Source of the DNA: Neorhizobium huautlense
GTDB taxonomy: Bacteria > Pseudomonadota > Alphaproteobacteria > Rhizobiales > Rhizobiaceae
Length of the DNA: 64,000 nt
Assembly: GCF_030811685.1 (NCBI RefSeq)
Contig: NZ_JAUSRF010000008.1
Span: 175,003-239,002 of the forward strand
Direction: 5' to 3'
In this document: positions 52,416-61,514 of the stretch, one piece after another
Layout: the number at the start of each line of letters is the position of its first letter
Numbering within the stretch: position 1 is the first letter of the stretch
Translations under genes and position numbers: made by a program
The notes under the pieces: model-generated
The model's database searches: none
The model's input: the letters and a program-made list of their open reading frames with translations, nothing else
What the model was told of the DNA's origin: nothing

Positions 52416-52675
52416 TCCGGCGGACCCTTTTTCTGGTCCGTGCCCCAGCTTTGCAGCCAGTCCTGAACCTCTTTGCCGGTCAGGTGAAGTCCGTTTTCCT
52501 GGTAATCCGTCCAGGAGGCCTCCGCCTCCTGCACAAAACTTTCGCGCGCTTCTTCGCGCTCGATATATTGCCGGATGGCATCGCCGATCATGACATCAGC
52601 CGGACGCTTACGGTTTTCCGCAAGGCGCCCGAGACGCTCGCTGAGTTCGTCTTCGATGTCGAGTGATGTGCGCAT
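52403..52675 (-). CDS. Ribbon-helix-helix antitoxin of the ParE toxin
   Basis: A 90-residue antitoxin. The N-terminal MRTSLDIEDELSERLGRLAENRKRPADVMIGDAIRQYIEREE is a ribbon-helix-helix DNA-binding domain (CopG/ParD/RelB-like) with a C-terminal acidic toxin-binding part (SFVQEAEASWTDYQENG). It lies upstream of and overlaps the toxin gene. It presumably represses the operon. Both genes read away from the chemoreceptor terminator. Confidence 0.87.
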   Translation of the reverse strand: MRTSLDIEDELSERLGRLAENRKRPADVMIGDAIRQYIEREEARESFVQEAEASWTDYQENGLHLTGKEVQDWLQSWGTDQKKGPPECHK

Positions 52676-52737
52676 CGGCGTCCAGTCGGTTGCAACCGTT
52701 GTGAGACTAGCGAAATTACCGAAGCAAGTCCATCAAC

Positions 52738-53781
52738 TCACCCGCCCGTCACGCTCATGTGCCGCGATACCGCCGGCCGGTTATTGCGGTCGATGATGAA
52801 ATCATGGCCTTTTGGCTTGCGGGCGATCGCTTCATCAATGGCTGCGGCCAGAAGCGCCGGGTCATTGCTTTCGCGCAAGACTTCGCGAAGATCGGCTGCG
52901 TCGTTCTGGCCGAGGCACATGTAAAGCGTGCCGGTGCAGGTGAGGCGGACGCGATTGCAGCCCTCGCAGAAATTGTGGGTCATCGGCGTGATGAAGCCCA
53001 TGCGGCCGCCGGTTTCCGCAACCTCGACGTAACGGGCAGGGCCGCCGGTCTTGAACGGGATTTCCTTGAAGGTGAACTGCTTTTCGAGATTTTCCCGCAG
53101 CACCGAAAGCGGCAGGTAGCGGTCGGTGCGGTCTTCCTCGATCTCGCCCATCGGCATGGTTTCGATGACGGTCAAATCCATGCCGCGGCCATGCGCGAAA
53201 CGCATCATCTCGGGGATCTCGTCCTCGTTGAAACCCTTCAGGGCCACGGCGTTGAGCTTGATCTTCAGTCCGGCTTTCTGGGCGGCATCGATGCCTTCCA
53301 TGACCTTGGCAAAATCGCCCCAGCGGGTGATTTCCTTGAATTTCTGCGGATCGAGCGTATCGAGCGAGACATTGATGCGGCGCACGCCGGCGTCATAAAG
53401 CTCCTGCGCGAAGCGGGAAAGCTGCGAGCCGTTGGTGGTGAGCGTCAGTTCGTCGAGATGGCCGGTTTCGATATGGCGGCCGATGGAACGCACAAGATGC
53501 ATGATGTTCTTGCGCACCAGCGGTTCGCCGCCGGTCAGCCGCAGTTTTCGTACACCCTTGGCCACGAAGGCGGAACAGAGCCGGTCGAGCTCCTCCAGCG
53601 ACAGCAGATCCTTTTTCGGCAGAAAGGTCATGTTTTCCGCCATGCAATAGGTGCAGCGGAAATCGCAGCGGTCGGTAACGGAGACGCGCAGATAGGTGAC
53701 CGCACGACCGAACTTGTCGATCATCGGAGCGATGCTGCCGGCCGGAGTGGCGGCATGCGGTGGGGGCACGATAGAATTCAC
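52738..53781 (-). CDS. moaA: GTP 3',8-cyclase MoaA
   Basis: A 347-residue radical SAM enzyme that starts molybdenum cofactor synthesis by converting GTP. The radical-SAM cluster is CDFRCTYC and the second cluster has [13 protein letters not shown] with TLYMCLG. The C-terminal GG (SVTGG), needed for activity in the family, is present. GTG 53781 ([12 protein letters not shown]) is chosen because GGAG-N8 precedes it; the longer frame from ATG 53853 adds an unlikely 24 residues. It is divergent from the DUF971 gene over 155 bases. Confidence 0.95.
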   Translation of the reverse strand: MNSIVPPPHAATPAGSIAPMIDKFGRAVTYLRVSVTDRCDFRCTYCMAENMTFLPKKDLLSLEELDRLCSAFVAKGVRKLRLTGGEPLVRKNIMHLVRSIGRHIETGHLDELTLTTNGSQLSRFAQELYDAGVRRINVSLDTLDPQKFKEITRWGDFAKVMEGIDAAQKAGLKIKLNAVALKGFNEDEIPEMMRFAHGRGMDLTVIETMPMGEIEEDRTDRYLPLSVLRENLEKQFTFKEIPFKTGGPARYVEVAETGGRMGFITPMTHNFCEGCNRVRLTCTGTLYMCLGQNDAADLREVLRESNDPALLAAAIDEAIARKPKGHDFIIDRNNRPAVSRHMSVTGG

Positions 53782-53936
53782 GTCATTTACTCCTGCACGC
53801 CGAATCTGGTGATTGTCTTGAGCGACGTCAAGCGTGCACAGGGTCTGTTGCATCGGATCATATTGCTGCCGTCAACGGACTTGCGGCGAATTGCCGAAGT
53901 CCATAATCGTGGATGAGGCAAATTGGAAGAGCAGAC

Positions 53937-54323
53937 ATGAGCGACCCGATCACAGATAGTTGGCCAACCGAGCTGAAAGTATCGCAGGACAAGCGCACGC
54001 TGACCGTTGTTTTCGACGATGGTGCGCGCTTTGCCCTGCCGGCCGAGATGCTGCGCGTGCTCTCGCCCTCGGCGGAGGTGCAGGGGCATGGGCCGGGCCA
54101 GAAGGTGACGGTTCCGGGCAAACGGCAGGTTGGCATCCGCAACGTCGTGGCGACCGGCAATTATGCGGTGCGCATTGCTTTCGACGATGGCCATGACAGC
54201 GGCATCTTCACCTGGCGATACCTGCGTGAACTCGGGCTCGAAGGCTCGGAAAAATTCGGCGAATACGAGGCGGAACTGGCGGCCAAGGGGCTGAGCCGTG
54301 ATCCTGTCACGAGAACGCGATAA
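53937..54323 (+). CDS. DUF971 (gamma-butyrobetaine hydroxylase N-terminal-like) protein
   Basis: A 128-residue protein: WPTELKVSQDKRTLTVVFDDGARFALPAEMLRVLSPSAEVQGHG then GIRNVVATGNYAVRIAFDDGHDSGIFTWRYLRELG. The family occurs alone in bacteria and as the N-terminal domain of gamma-butyrobetaine hydroxylases. In bacteria it is often linked to Mrp/ApbC or molybdenum cofactor genes, from memory; here it is divergent from moaA. Exact function unknown. ATG 53937 follows TTGGAAGAGCAGAC. Confidence 0.88.
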   Translation: MSDPITDSWPTELKVSQDKRTLTVVFDDGARFALPAEMLRVLSPSAEVQGHGPGQKVTVPGKRQVGIRNVVATGNYAVRIAFDDGHDSGIFTWRYLRELGLEGSEKFGEYEAELAAKGLSRDPVTRTR

Positions 54324-54353
54324 CAGACGAAACGTAAGACGAGGGGTAATCGA

Positions 54354-56177
54354 GTGGCGGCAGAATCGAATGCGGGCGAACTGGTCCAGGTCGTGGCACT
54401 TCTGGGGGCGGGCGTTATTGCAGCGCCGCTGTTCAAGCGGCTGGGCCTGGGCTCCGTGCTTGGTTACCTGGCGGCCGGTCTGGCGATCGGCCCGTTCGGG
54501 CTGAAGCTGGTCTCCGATCCGCAGGCCATCCTGCATATCGCCGAACTTGGCGTGGTGATGTTCCTGTTCATCATCGGTCTCGAAATGCAGCCGTCGCGCC
54601 TGTGGAATATGCGCAAGGACATTTTTGGCCTTGGCGCGTTGCAGGTGCTTGGCTGTATCGCGGCGCTGATGGCGGTGGGGCTGGCCTTCGGGCAATCGGC
54701 ACCGGTCGCCTTTGTTGCCGGCACCGGTTTCGTTTTGACCTCGACGGCGATCGTCATGCAGATGCTGCAGGAGCGCAATCACCTGCACACGCCAAAGGGC
54801 CAGCATATCGTCGCCATCCTGCTGTTCGAGGATCTGGCCATCGTGCCGCTGCTCGCAATCGTCACGCTGCTGGCGCCACAGGGCGAGACGGTGACGTTTG
54901 TCGAGCGGCTGCAATCGCTGGGCATCGGTTTTGCAGCACTTGCGGCGCTGGTGATTGCCGGTCGTTACCTGCTCAACCCGTTCTTCCGCCTGCTTGCCCA
55001 ATCCGGCGCGCGCGAGGTGATGACGGCAGCGGCATTGCTGGTCGTGCTCGGATCGGCGCTGCTGATGGATTTTGCCGGGCTGTCCATGGCCATGGGCGCG
55101 TTTCTCGCCGGCGTGCTTCTGTCGGAATCCTCGTTCCGGCACCAGCTGGAAGCCGATATCGAACCGTTTCGTGGCATCCTGCTCGGCCTGTTTTTCCTGG
55201 GTGTCGGCATGGCGGTCGATCTCGCGGTCATCTTTGCCAACTGGCAGCATGTGCTGATCGCCGTCGTGGCCTACATGATCGTCAAGGGCGTGGTCATTTA
55301 CGGGGTGGCACGACTTCTGAAGGCGCCGCATGCGGAGAGCCTGGGGCGCGCAATCCTGATGGCGCAAGGCGGCGAATTTGCCTTCGTGCTTTACGCCGCC
55401 GCCGCATCCGTCGGCATTCTCGATGCCGATACCAATGCGGTGCTGACGGCGACCATCGTCATTTCCATGGCGGTAACGCCGCTGGTGGTTGCCATCTATG
55501 TGCGTCTGGCGCCGAAGCCGACGGTGGATACGAGCGGGCTGGCCGAGCCGGAAAACATCGAGAACACCGTGCTGATCATCGGTTTCGGCCGGTTTGGCCA
55601 GATCGTCAGCCAGCCGCTTCTGGCTCGGGGATATACGCTTTCCATGATCGACAAGGATGCGGAATTCGTGCGCGATGCCGGCGATTTCGGTTTCAAGGTC
55701 TATTACGGCGATGGTTCACGGCCGGAAATCCTGCATGCGGCGGGAGCGGCGACGGCCAAGGCGATCCTCATCTGCATCGATGACAGGGAAGCGGCGGTGA
55801 AGATCGCCGAGATCGTCAAGGAGGAATACCCGCTGGTACCGGTTCTGGCGCGTGCCTATGACCGAGGTCACGCGATCGACCTTCTGAAGGCCGGTGTGGA
55901 TTACCAGATCCGCGAGACCTACGAGTCGGCCCTCGATTTTTCCGGCGAGGTCATGCAGGTTCTGGGCGAGGAGGACGAACTGGTCGCCCGCGTGGTGGAA
56001 GAGTTCCGGGAAATCGACCGTGAGCGTTTTGCCATGGAGCAGGTCGGCGGCATCTATGCCGGTCGTTCGCTGATCAAGGGCAATGCCCAGCCCGCCGATA
56101 TCATCGCAGCCAAGACCGGCCGTGAGCGTGAACGCAAGGCGGCGGAAAAGGCCGCAGCAAAAGAGGCAGCAACATGA
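54354..56177 (+). CDS. KefB/KefC-type monovalent cation:proton antiporter (CPA2)
   Basis: A 607-residue antiporter. About 12-13 transmembrane helices occupy residues 10-385 (including LLFEDLAIVPLLAIV). A cytoplasmic TrkA-N/KTN Rossmann domain follows (TVLIIGFGRFGQIVSQPLLARG, near residue 404), then a C-terminal helical tail ending in Lys/Ala-rich sequence. It exchanges K+ or Na+ for protons and is often gated by glutathione adducts. The E. coli KefC-type glutathione pocket cannot be judged from sequence alone. GTG 54354 has GAGGGG seven bases upstream. It overlaps the next gene by four bases (ATGA). Confidence 0.92.
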   Translation: MAAESNAGELVQVVALLGAGVIAAPLFKRLGLGSVLGYLAAGLAIGPFGLKLVSDPQAILHIAELGVVMFLFIIGLEMQPSRLWNMRKDIFGLGALQVLGCIAALMAVGLAFGQSAPVAFVAGTGFVLTSTAIVMQMLQERNHLHTPKGQHIVAILLFEDLAIVPLLAIVTLLAPQGETVTFVERLQSLGIGFAALAALVIAGRYLLNPFFRLLAQSGAREVMTAAALLVVLGSALLMDFAGLSMAMGAFLAGVLLSESSFRHQLEADIEPFRGILLGLFFLGVGMAVDLAVIFANWQHVLIAVVAYMIVKGVVIYGVARLLKAPHAESLGRAILMAQGGEFAFVLYAAAASVGILDADTNAVLTATIVISMAVTPLVVAIYVRLAPKPTVDTSGLAEPENIENTVLIIGFGRFGQIVSQPLLARGYTLSMIDKDAEFVRDAGDFGFKVYYGDGSRPEILHAAGAATAKAILICIDDREAAVKIAEIVKEEYPLVPVLARAYDRGHAIDLLKAGVDYQIRETYESALDFSGEVMQVLGEEDELVARVVEEFREIDRERFAMEQVGGIYAGRSLIKGNAQPADIIAAKTGRERERKAAEKAAAKEAAT

Positions 56178-56800
56178 GCGATATCGGCAGCGACGGCATC
56201 ATCACCTCCATCGAGGGCCTGCGAAAAATCTACGGCGAGAGCAGCGAGGCTTCGATGACCAAGGTCACAACCTGTCTGACGGCGGAGTACCGCCAGATGA
56301 TCGAGGCGTCGCCCTTCGTGGCACTGGCAACCGTCGGGCCGGAGGGCATGGACTGTTCGCCGCGCGGCGATCTCGGGGGCGTGGTGCGCGTCGAGGACGA
56401 GCGGACGCTGACGCTGCCTGACTGGCGCGGCAATAACCGCATCGACTCGCTGGAAAACATCGTTCGTGACCCGCGCGTGGCGCTGATGTTCCTGATCCCG
56501 GGTTCGAACACGACAATGCGCATCAATGGCCGTGCCGTGGTGTCGGCGGAAGCATCGCTGCTCGAAAGTTTCGTCATGGATGGAAAACATCCGCGCACCG
56601 TCACGGTTGTAACCATCGACGAGGTCTATTTCCAATGTGCGCGGGCCTTGATGCGATCGGAACTGTGGAACCCTGAACGGTTCGTCGATCCCAAAACTCT
56701 GCCGACACCCGGCGGGCTGCTGAAGGCAGCGAAGGCCGATTTCGACAAGGAAACCTATGACAGGGAGTGGGCGGCAAGGGCTGCCGCCACGATGTGGTAG
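56174..56800 (+). CDS. Pyridoxamine-5'-phosphate-oxidase-family FMN protein
   Basis: A 208-residue split-barrel flavoprotein. Signatures: FVALATVGPEGMDCSPRGDLGG (about 49-70), DWRGNNRIDSLENIVRDPRVALMFLIPG and MRINGRAVVSAE. This is the FMN-dependent PPOX subfamily with unknown substrate, distinct from PdxH. It is translationally coupled to the antiporter gene, so a redox link to the transporter is possible but unproved. Confidence 0.87.
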   Translation: MSDIGSDGIITSIEGLRKIYGESSEASMTKVTTCLTAEYRQMIEASPFVALATVGPEGMDCSPRGDLGGVVRVEDERTLTLPDWRGNNRIDSLENIVRDPRVALMFLIPGSNTTMRINGRAVVSAEASLLESFVMDGKHPRTVTVVTIDEVYFQCARALMRSELWNPERFVDPKTLPTPGGLLKAAKADFDKETYDREWAARAAATMW

Positions 56801-56831
56801 TTGTGATTGATTTTTAGCATGCCCTTGTCAT

Positions 56832-57440
56832 TCAAAAGCGATTTTTTACTTCGCCAAAAATAAATCTTTTGTTCTTACTCATTGGCCGAAACTCATAGGC
56901 GACTAATATGTCTCCTTCGTTTGTTAGATTAAATTCATCGTGAATTGCATATTTTTTTGATTTTTCAATATATTTACCGTATTTTTTATTTTTGTAACGC
57001 CTTTTTACTGTTATTATTGTTGTTTTATCTTTTGAATTTCTGACTGCAATGCGTTCTATCATGAGGCCGCGACGGAAATTTTCTCTCAGGGTAGGTTGTT
57101 TAGGGTTTGTCAGATCGTACATCTCTATTATTTTTGCGTCGCAATCGAGAAATTTATCTTCAACATAATACCTGAATTCAGGTGCATTAAATTCGAACCG
57201 TATATTTCTCGACGCAAGAAAAAAAGTCCAAACTCCTGCTGAGCGGAGCATGGTAATGTAGTCTTCCCATTCCGTTGCGCTTTCCAATGCAAGTTCGTAC
57301 ATTTTCAGGAGCTCTAAGACCTGCGTTGAAAAAAAATCATCGATTTTTTCATCTGATTCTTTTCGAGCAATAATTTCGCAGAGCTCGCTATGCTTTTTCT
57401 TTGCCTTGCTCGATCTGTCTCTGAATAGTGTTTCAAGCAT
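56832..57440 (-). CDS. Unknown protein of AT-rich two-gene module (second gene)
   Basis: A 202-residue protein that matches no family I recognise. It is helical in the first half (LFRDRSSKAKKKHSELCEII, then FFSTQVLELLKMYELALE) and beta-rich and very basic in the second (VKRRYKNKKYGKYIEK), with no signal peptide. GAGAGGTCACG lies before ATG 57440, and it overlaps the end of the upstream gene by eight bases, so the two are co-translated. The base composition is markedly AT-rich compared with flanking genes, which suggests horizontal transfer. Confidence 0.7.
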   Translation of the reverse strand: MLETLFRDRSSKAKKKHSELCEIIARKESDEKIDDFFSTQVLELLKMYELALESATEWEDYITMLRSAGVWTFFLASRNIRFEFNAPEFRYYVEDKFLDCDAKIIEMYDLTNPKQPTLRENFRRGLMIERIAVRNSKDKTTIITVKRRYKNKKYGKYIEKSKKYAIHDEFNLTNEGDILVAYEFRPMSKNKRFIFGEVKNRF

Positions 57441-58113
57441 CGTGACCTCTCGGTGAGATTGCGTCGAACACATCAATGGTTCTTAATAGTATGAGGTCGG
57501 CCTGCATAATGCAGTCTTGTTGGTCTTCAAAAAATATCTCAAAACCTTGAATTATCTTAACTGCTGTCGGTGGTGACCAAGTCTCCTGTCGAAGTAGTGG
57601 GTGGATTTTGTTTATGTATTCGCACGCGGATTTGTTTCTTATGAAGAATTTATCTTCGTAATATCTAATGTCTGATAATATTTTTATTACATTTTTATTT
57701 ATTCCGTTTAATGATTTAATGATTTCAGATTGATTTGATTTTAAGTCAATGTTGTTGTTGATTAAAACAAGGTGGTGATCTATGTCTCGTTCAAATGAGG
57801 GCAGGGAGCGAGAAATGTTCGGTTGCTCGCGAAAAATCTGACGCAATTTTGCGGGTGCAATTTCATCTGGCCTGCGGGGACAACCGTTCTCCGCGAATAG
57901 CATCCGGCGAATAACTTCAAAATCTTTCATGTTGCTGTGATAGGTGTGGTGAACTTTCTTCCATGCGGAAGTAAGCTCAGTAAATGCAATGTATAATGTT
58001 AGATATTTATTTGATTTATCGTTTTGTTCGTTGTTGCTTATGTATACATCTCTTCCCAAGCCTACTAAGCTGGCGATGCTTCCAAATGCGCCTAATATTT
58101 CCAAAACGGGCAT
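57433..58113 (-). CDS. Unknown protein of AT-rich two-gene module (first gene)
   Basis: A 226-residue protein I cannot assign. It begins with a hydrophobic N-terminus (LEILGAFGSIASLVGLGRDVYI), which may tether it to the membrane, and continues as an alpha-helical, Asn/Ile/Lys-rich body (KSLNGINKNVIKILSDIRYYEDKF). AGGA and ATG 58113 set the start. Its stop overlaps the second gene. The AT-rich composition and lack of neighbours suggest an acquired defence or effector pair, which is inference only. Confidence 0.7.
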   Translation of the reverse strand: MPVLEILGAFGSIASLVGLGRDVYISNNEQNDKSNKYLTLYIAFTELTSAWKKVHHTYHSNMKDFEVIRRMLFAENGCPRRPDEIAPAKLRQIFREQPNISRSLPSFERDIDHHLVLINNNIDLKSNQSEIIKSLNGINKNVIKILSDIRYYEDKFFIRNKSACEYINKIHPLLRQETWSPPTAVKIIQGFEIFFEDQQDCIMQADLILLRTIDVFDAISPRGHDA

Positions 58114-58336
58114 CTTACGGTTCCTGTGGCTACGATCTCTTGTATCGTCTATCTGATTCCTCTTTGGGTTGCGTATTTATTTTTATGTATATTTTGAGTG
58201 GTGGCAAGCGGTAAGTTTTTTGTGTTGCTGGTATTTGAATTGGATCAGTGGATGATGCCAAGGTGAGTCGTGTGGAGTATTGCTGCCGGCACGATGTGGT
58301 GATGCGAATAAAGGGCCGGCTGCAGAGGTCGGCTGA

Positions 58337-59407
58337 TCACTTCCTGTAGATCAGCCAGCCCTTGCCGACGTAATCCTTGCGCATGCCCTCTTCGAACATC
58401 TGGGTGCGGTTGCGACCGTTGCCCTTGGCGAGATAGAGCGCCACGTCCGACTGTTCGTAAAGCTGGCCGGGATCTTCCGCCTGCGCGGCCATGGAAAACC
58501 CGAGTGAAATGGTCACCGGGCCATAATCGACGCCGGTTCGGGAATTGCGGAACGGCCGGCTTTCGAGGGCGTGGCGCACGCGTTCGCACACGCCCAGAAC
58601 TTCTTCAGGCGTATTGCCCTGGATGACCATGGCAAACTCTTCGCCGCCGGTGCGGGCGACAAAGACATCCTTGCGGACATTGCTGCGAATGACCGACGCG
58701 ACGGTGGCGAGGATCTTGTCGCCGACCGGGTGTCCATAGGTGTCGTTGATGCGCTTGAAATGATCGATGTCGAGCAGCACAAGCGCGGTGACGCCGAGCG
58801 CCATCGGATCATCGAACAGCGATGCCAGCTTTTCGTCGAAGGCACGGCGGTTGGAAAGCCGCGTCAGCGAATCCGTGTTGGCGATGCGCTTGTATTCGTC
58901 GAGTTCCTTGCGGACGTCGTCCATTTCCTGCGAGCGCTGCGTGACGTTTTCGACCGTCTTTTCGCCATGCGCCATGGTGTCGCCGGTGGCGGAGCTCAAA
59001 AGCTCGATCGCATTCGACAGGAGTTCCGCAGAAAAATTGGTTTTCGTATTGATACGAGACGCAGTTTCGCCGAGCAGCCGGTTATAGCTTTCGAGCGAGT
59101 TCTGCTCCTGCTGGATCAGGCGCAGAATGCCTTCGAGTTCGATGGCAAGACGCGTATGAGCGCGTTCGATCACCGCTGCCTGCGGCCGGCCGAGATATTC
59201 GTCGGCCAGATGATCGAGTTCTTCCTGTGTCGCCCGACTGCCAAGCGCGACAAGATCGCGCGACAGCTGTGCGTTGCTGCCGATATAAGCCTCATAGAAG
59301 AGCTGGTAATTGCGAGGAATGGGCGCAACGCCCATGGACCTCAATGCATAAACGATCTGCCCAGCTAAATCAGAAGCATGCGCTTTTTGCGCTGTCGCCG
59401 TGTTCAT
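58337..59407 (-). CDS. Diguanylate cyclase with helical N-terminal domain
   Basis: A 356-residue soluble protein. The N-terminal 175 residues are helical (YALRSMGVAPIPRNYQLFYEAYIGSNAQLSRDLVALG) and have no known sensor signature. The C-terminal GGDEF domain carries the variant GGEEF in RTGGEEFAMV and an intact nucleotide site (DIDHFKRINDTYGHPVGD). It likely makes cyclic di-GMP. A stretch near VISRPL in an autoinhibitory RxxD position is not evident. ATG follows GGGAGTAGCCG. It is the second c-di-GMP enzyme in the window. Confidence 0.9.
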   Translation of the reverse strand: MNTATAQKAHASDLAGQIVYALRSMGVAPIPRNYQLFYEAYIGSNAQLSRDLVALGSRATQEELDHLADEYLGRPQAAVIERAHTRLAIELEGILRLIQQEQNSLESYNRLLGETASRINTKTNFSAELLSNAIELLSSATGDTMAHGEKTVENVTQRSQEMDDVRKELDEYKRIANTDSLTRLSNRRAFDEKLASLFDDPMALGVTALVLLDIDHFKRINDTYGHPVGDKILATVASVIRSNVRKDVFVARTGGEEFAMVIQGNTPEEVLGVCERVRHALESRPFRNSRTGVDYGPVTISLGFSMAAQAEDPGQLYEQSDVALYLAKGNGRNRTQMFEEGMRKDYVGKGWLIYRK

Positions 59408-59603
59408 CGGCTACTCCCGTTGGTCCCACCCAAATTTAAACCTATGATTACGGTCAAATTCTTGGGAAAAGATTAAAAATATGGTTTCCGGGCGGTAATG
59501 CTTGGATTCTAGGTGTTGCTGCAAGCCTTGAATTTCAGGGTGTCCAAGGTTTTTCCTGGGGTTGTTTTTCGATTATACCAGAAAAGGTTTTTCTCGAAAT
59601 GGT

Positions 59604-59640
59604 TGCGCCGGGCCGTGGTAGTCCACGATCCGGCGCCAAT
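59604..59640 (-). terminator. Terminator candidate after fumC
   Basis: Read on the minus strand, TTGGCGCCGG and CCGGCGCAA flank CGTGG-ACTA-CCACG, giving a long GC-rich stem with a small internal mismatch, 37 bases past the fumC stop. The following bases (CCATTTCG) lack a proper T-run. Confidence 0.6.
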
Positions 59641-59677
59641 TTTCTCGTATTCGCTGTGAATGCGGTATTAGGCGACC

Positions 59678-61069
59678 TTACTTCGGGCCGATCATGTTTT
59701 CCGGACGAACGTACTGGTCGAATTCCTCGTTGGTGAGGTAGCCGCCGCCGACCGCTTCTTCGCGCAGTGTCGTGCCGTTCTTGTGTGCCGTCTTGGCGAT
59801 CTTGGCGCAGGCGTCGTAACCGAGCTTGGAATTGAGTGCGGTTACCAGCATCAGCGAGTTTTCAACGCCCTTGCGGATGTTGTCTTCGCGGGCTTCGATG
59901 CCGACCACGCAATTGTCGGTGAAGGAGACTGCGGCATCGCCGAGCAGCTGAACCGACTGCAGGAAGTTATAGGCCATCATCGGATTGTAGACATTGAGCT
60001 CGAAATGGCCCTGGCTGCCGGCGAAGGTGAGGGCAGCGTGGTTGCCAAAAATGTGGGCGCAGACCTGGGTGAGGGCTTCCGACTGAGTCGGGTTGACCTT
60101 GCCCGGCATGATCGACGAGCCCGGCTCGTTTTCCGGCAGCGACAGCTCGCCAAGGCCGGCGCGCGGGCCGGAGCCGAGGAAGCGGATGTCGTTGGCGATC
60201 TTGAAGAGGGCGGCAGCGGCAGCGTTGATGGCGCCGTGGGAGAAGACCATCGAGTCATGCGAGGCGAGCGCCTCGAACTTGTTCGGCGCGGTGACGAAGG
60301 GCAGGCCGGTGATTTTCGAGATTTCGTCAGCGACCTTTTCGGCAAAGCCGACCGGGGCGTTGAGGCCGGTGCCGACGGCGGTGCCGCCCTGTGCGAGCTT
60401 GGAAAGGGCAGGGATCGTCAGTTCGATATTGGCAATCGCGGAGGCCACCTGCGCGGCATAACCGGAAAATTCCTGGCCGAGCGTCAGCGGCGTTGCATCC
60501 TGCGTGTGTGTGCGGCCGATCTTGATGATATGGGCAAATGCCTTGACCTTGGCTTCCAGCGCCTGATGCAGATGCTTCAGCGACGGCAGCAGGTGGTGAT
60601 GGATCTGCTCGACGCAGGCAATGTGCATGGCCGTCGGATAGGTGTCGTTCGACGACTGGCTCATGTTGACGTGGTCGTTCGGGTGCACCGGCTTCTTGGA
60701 GCCCATGACGCCGCCAAGTACTTCGATCGCGCGGTTGGAGATCACTTCATTGGCATTCATGTTCGACTGCGTGCCGGAACCGGTCTGCCAGACGACGAGC
60801 GGAAAATGATCGTCGAGCTTGCCATCGATGACTTCCTGGGCGGCATCAACGATGGCCTTGCCGACGGTGGCGTCGAGGCCGGAGAGTTCCATGTTGGCGC
60901 GTGCGGCGGCCTGCTTGACGATGCCGAGCGCACGAACGACGGCCAGAGGCTGCTTTTCCCAGCCGATCTTGAAATTGCCGAGCGAACGCTGGGCCTGCGC
61001 GCCCCAATAACGGTCGTTCTGAACTTCGATCGGGCCAAATGTGTCGGTTTCGGTGCGGTTCGTCGTCAT
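59678..61069 (-). CDS. fumC: Class II fumarate hydratase
   Basis: A 463-residue enzyme. The substrate loop [19 protein letters not shown], the N-terminal [52 protein letters not shown] and [16 protein letters not shown] all match FumC. It interconverts fumarate and malate in the TCA cycle. It has no iron-sulfur cluster, so it works under oxidative stress. ATG 61069 gives [13 protein letters not shown]; the longer frame from ATG 61402 adds 111 codons of non-conserved sequence. Divergent from the L,D-transpeptidase gene. Confidence 0.96.
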   Translation of the reverse strand: MTTNRTETDTFGPIEVQNDRYWGAQAQRSLGNFKIGWEKQPLAVVRALGIVKQAAARANMELSGLDATVGKAIVDAAQEVIDGKLDDHFPLVVWQTGSGTQSNMNANEVISNRAIEVLGGVMGSKKPVHPNDHVNMSQSSNDTYPTAMHIACVEQIHHHLLPSLKHLHQALEAKVKAFAHIIKIGRTHTQDATPLTLGQEFSGYAAQVASAIANIELTIPALSKLAQGGTAVGTGLNAPVGFAEKVADEISKITGLPFVTAPNKFEALASHDSMVFSHGAINAAAAALFKIANDIRFLGSGPRAGLGELSLPENEPGSSIMPGKVNPTQSEALTQVCAHIFGNHAALTFAGSQGHFELNVYNPMMAYNFLQSVQLLGDAAVSFTDNCVVGIEAREDNIRKGVENSLMLVTALNSKLGYDACAKIAKTAHKNGTTLREEAVGGGYLTNEEFDQYVRPENMIGPK

Positions 61070-61514
61070 ATGCCTGTGTCTCCCATCGCCCGCGACTGCG
61101 GGCTGAACATGCCGGCTTGTAAAATGAATGTGAAATAAGCCTGAAGCCGGCGGCGCATTTCTATACCATTGTCGAGCGACTGCAAGCGGAAGAGGGCTGT
61201 TGAAGACCGCAAGATTTCGGTGTTTTACCCTGTTCTTGCAGGTGTTCGTGCCATTATTGCCACGATCTGATGAATAGAGCTTTTGCGGGAAATTCTCGGA
61301 TCTGGGGACGGTTGGGCGTGTCAGTAAAAATTTAACGAATGTTTTCTTAAGGTTCTGGAAATGAATTGGCGACGGCGCTGCCCGATGACGGGACATGCTC
61401 ACGTTTTCGTTTTCTTTTCATGGCGCGCATGTTCGGCTAGAGACGTGCCCGCATATATTCGAGGACGGTCATCAAGAGAATCGCGATGACCGTGGAGCTA
61501 GAACGGGGAATACC
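61070..61514. other. Divergent intergenic region between fumC and the L,D-transpeptidase
   Basis: A 445-base region that should contain both promoters. It includes AT-rich stretches (for example 61322-61352), but I cannot define a promoter from sequence alone. Open frames entering it from both sides are extensions of the flanking genes with no protein-like sequence. No RNA gene was recognised. Confidence 0.5.
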
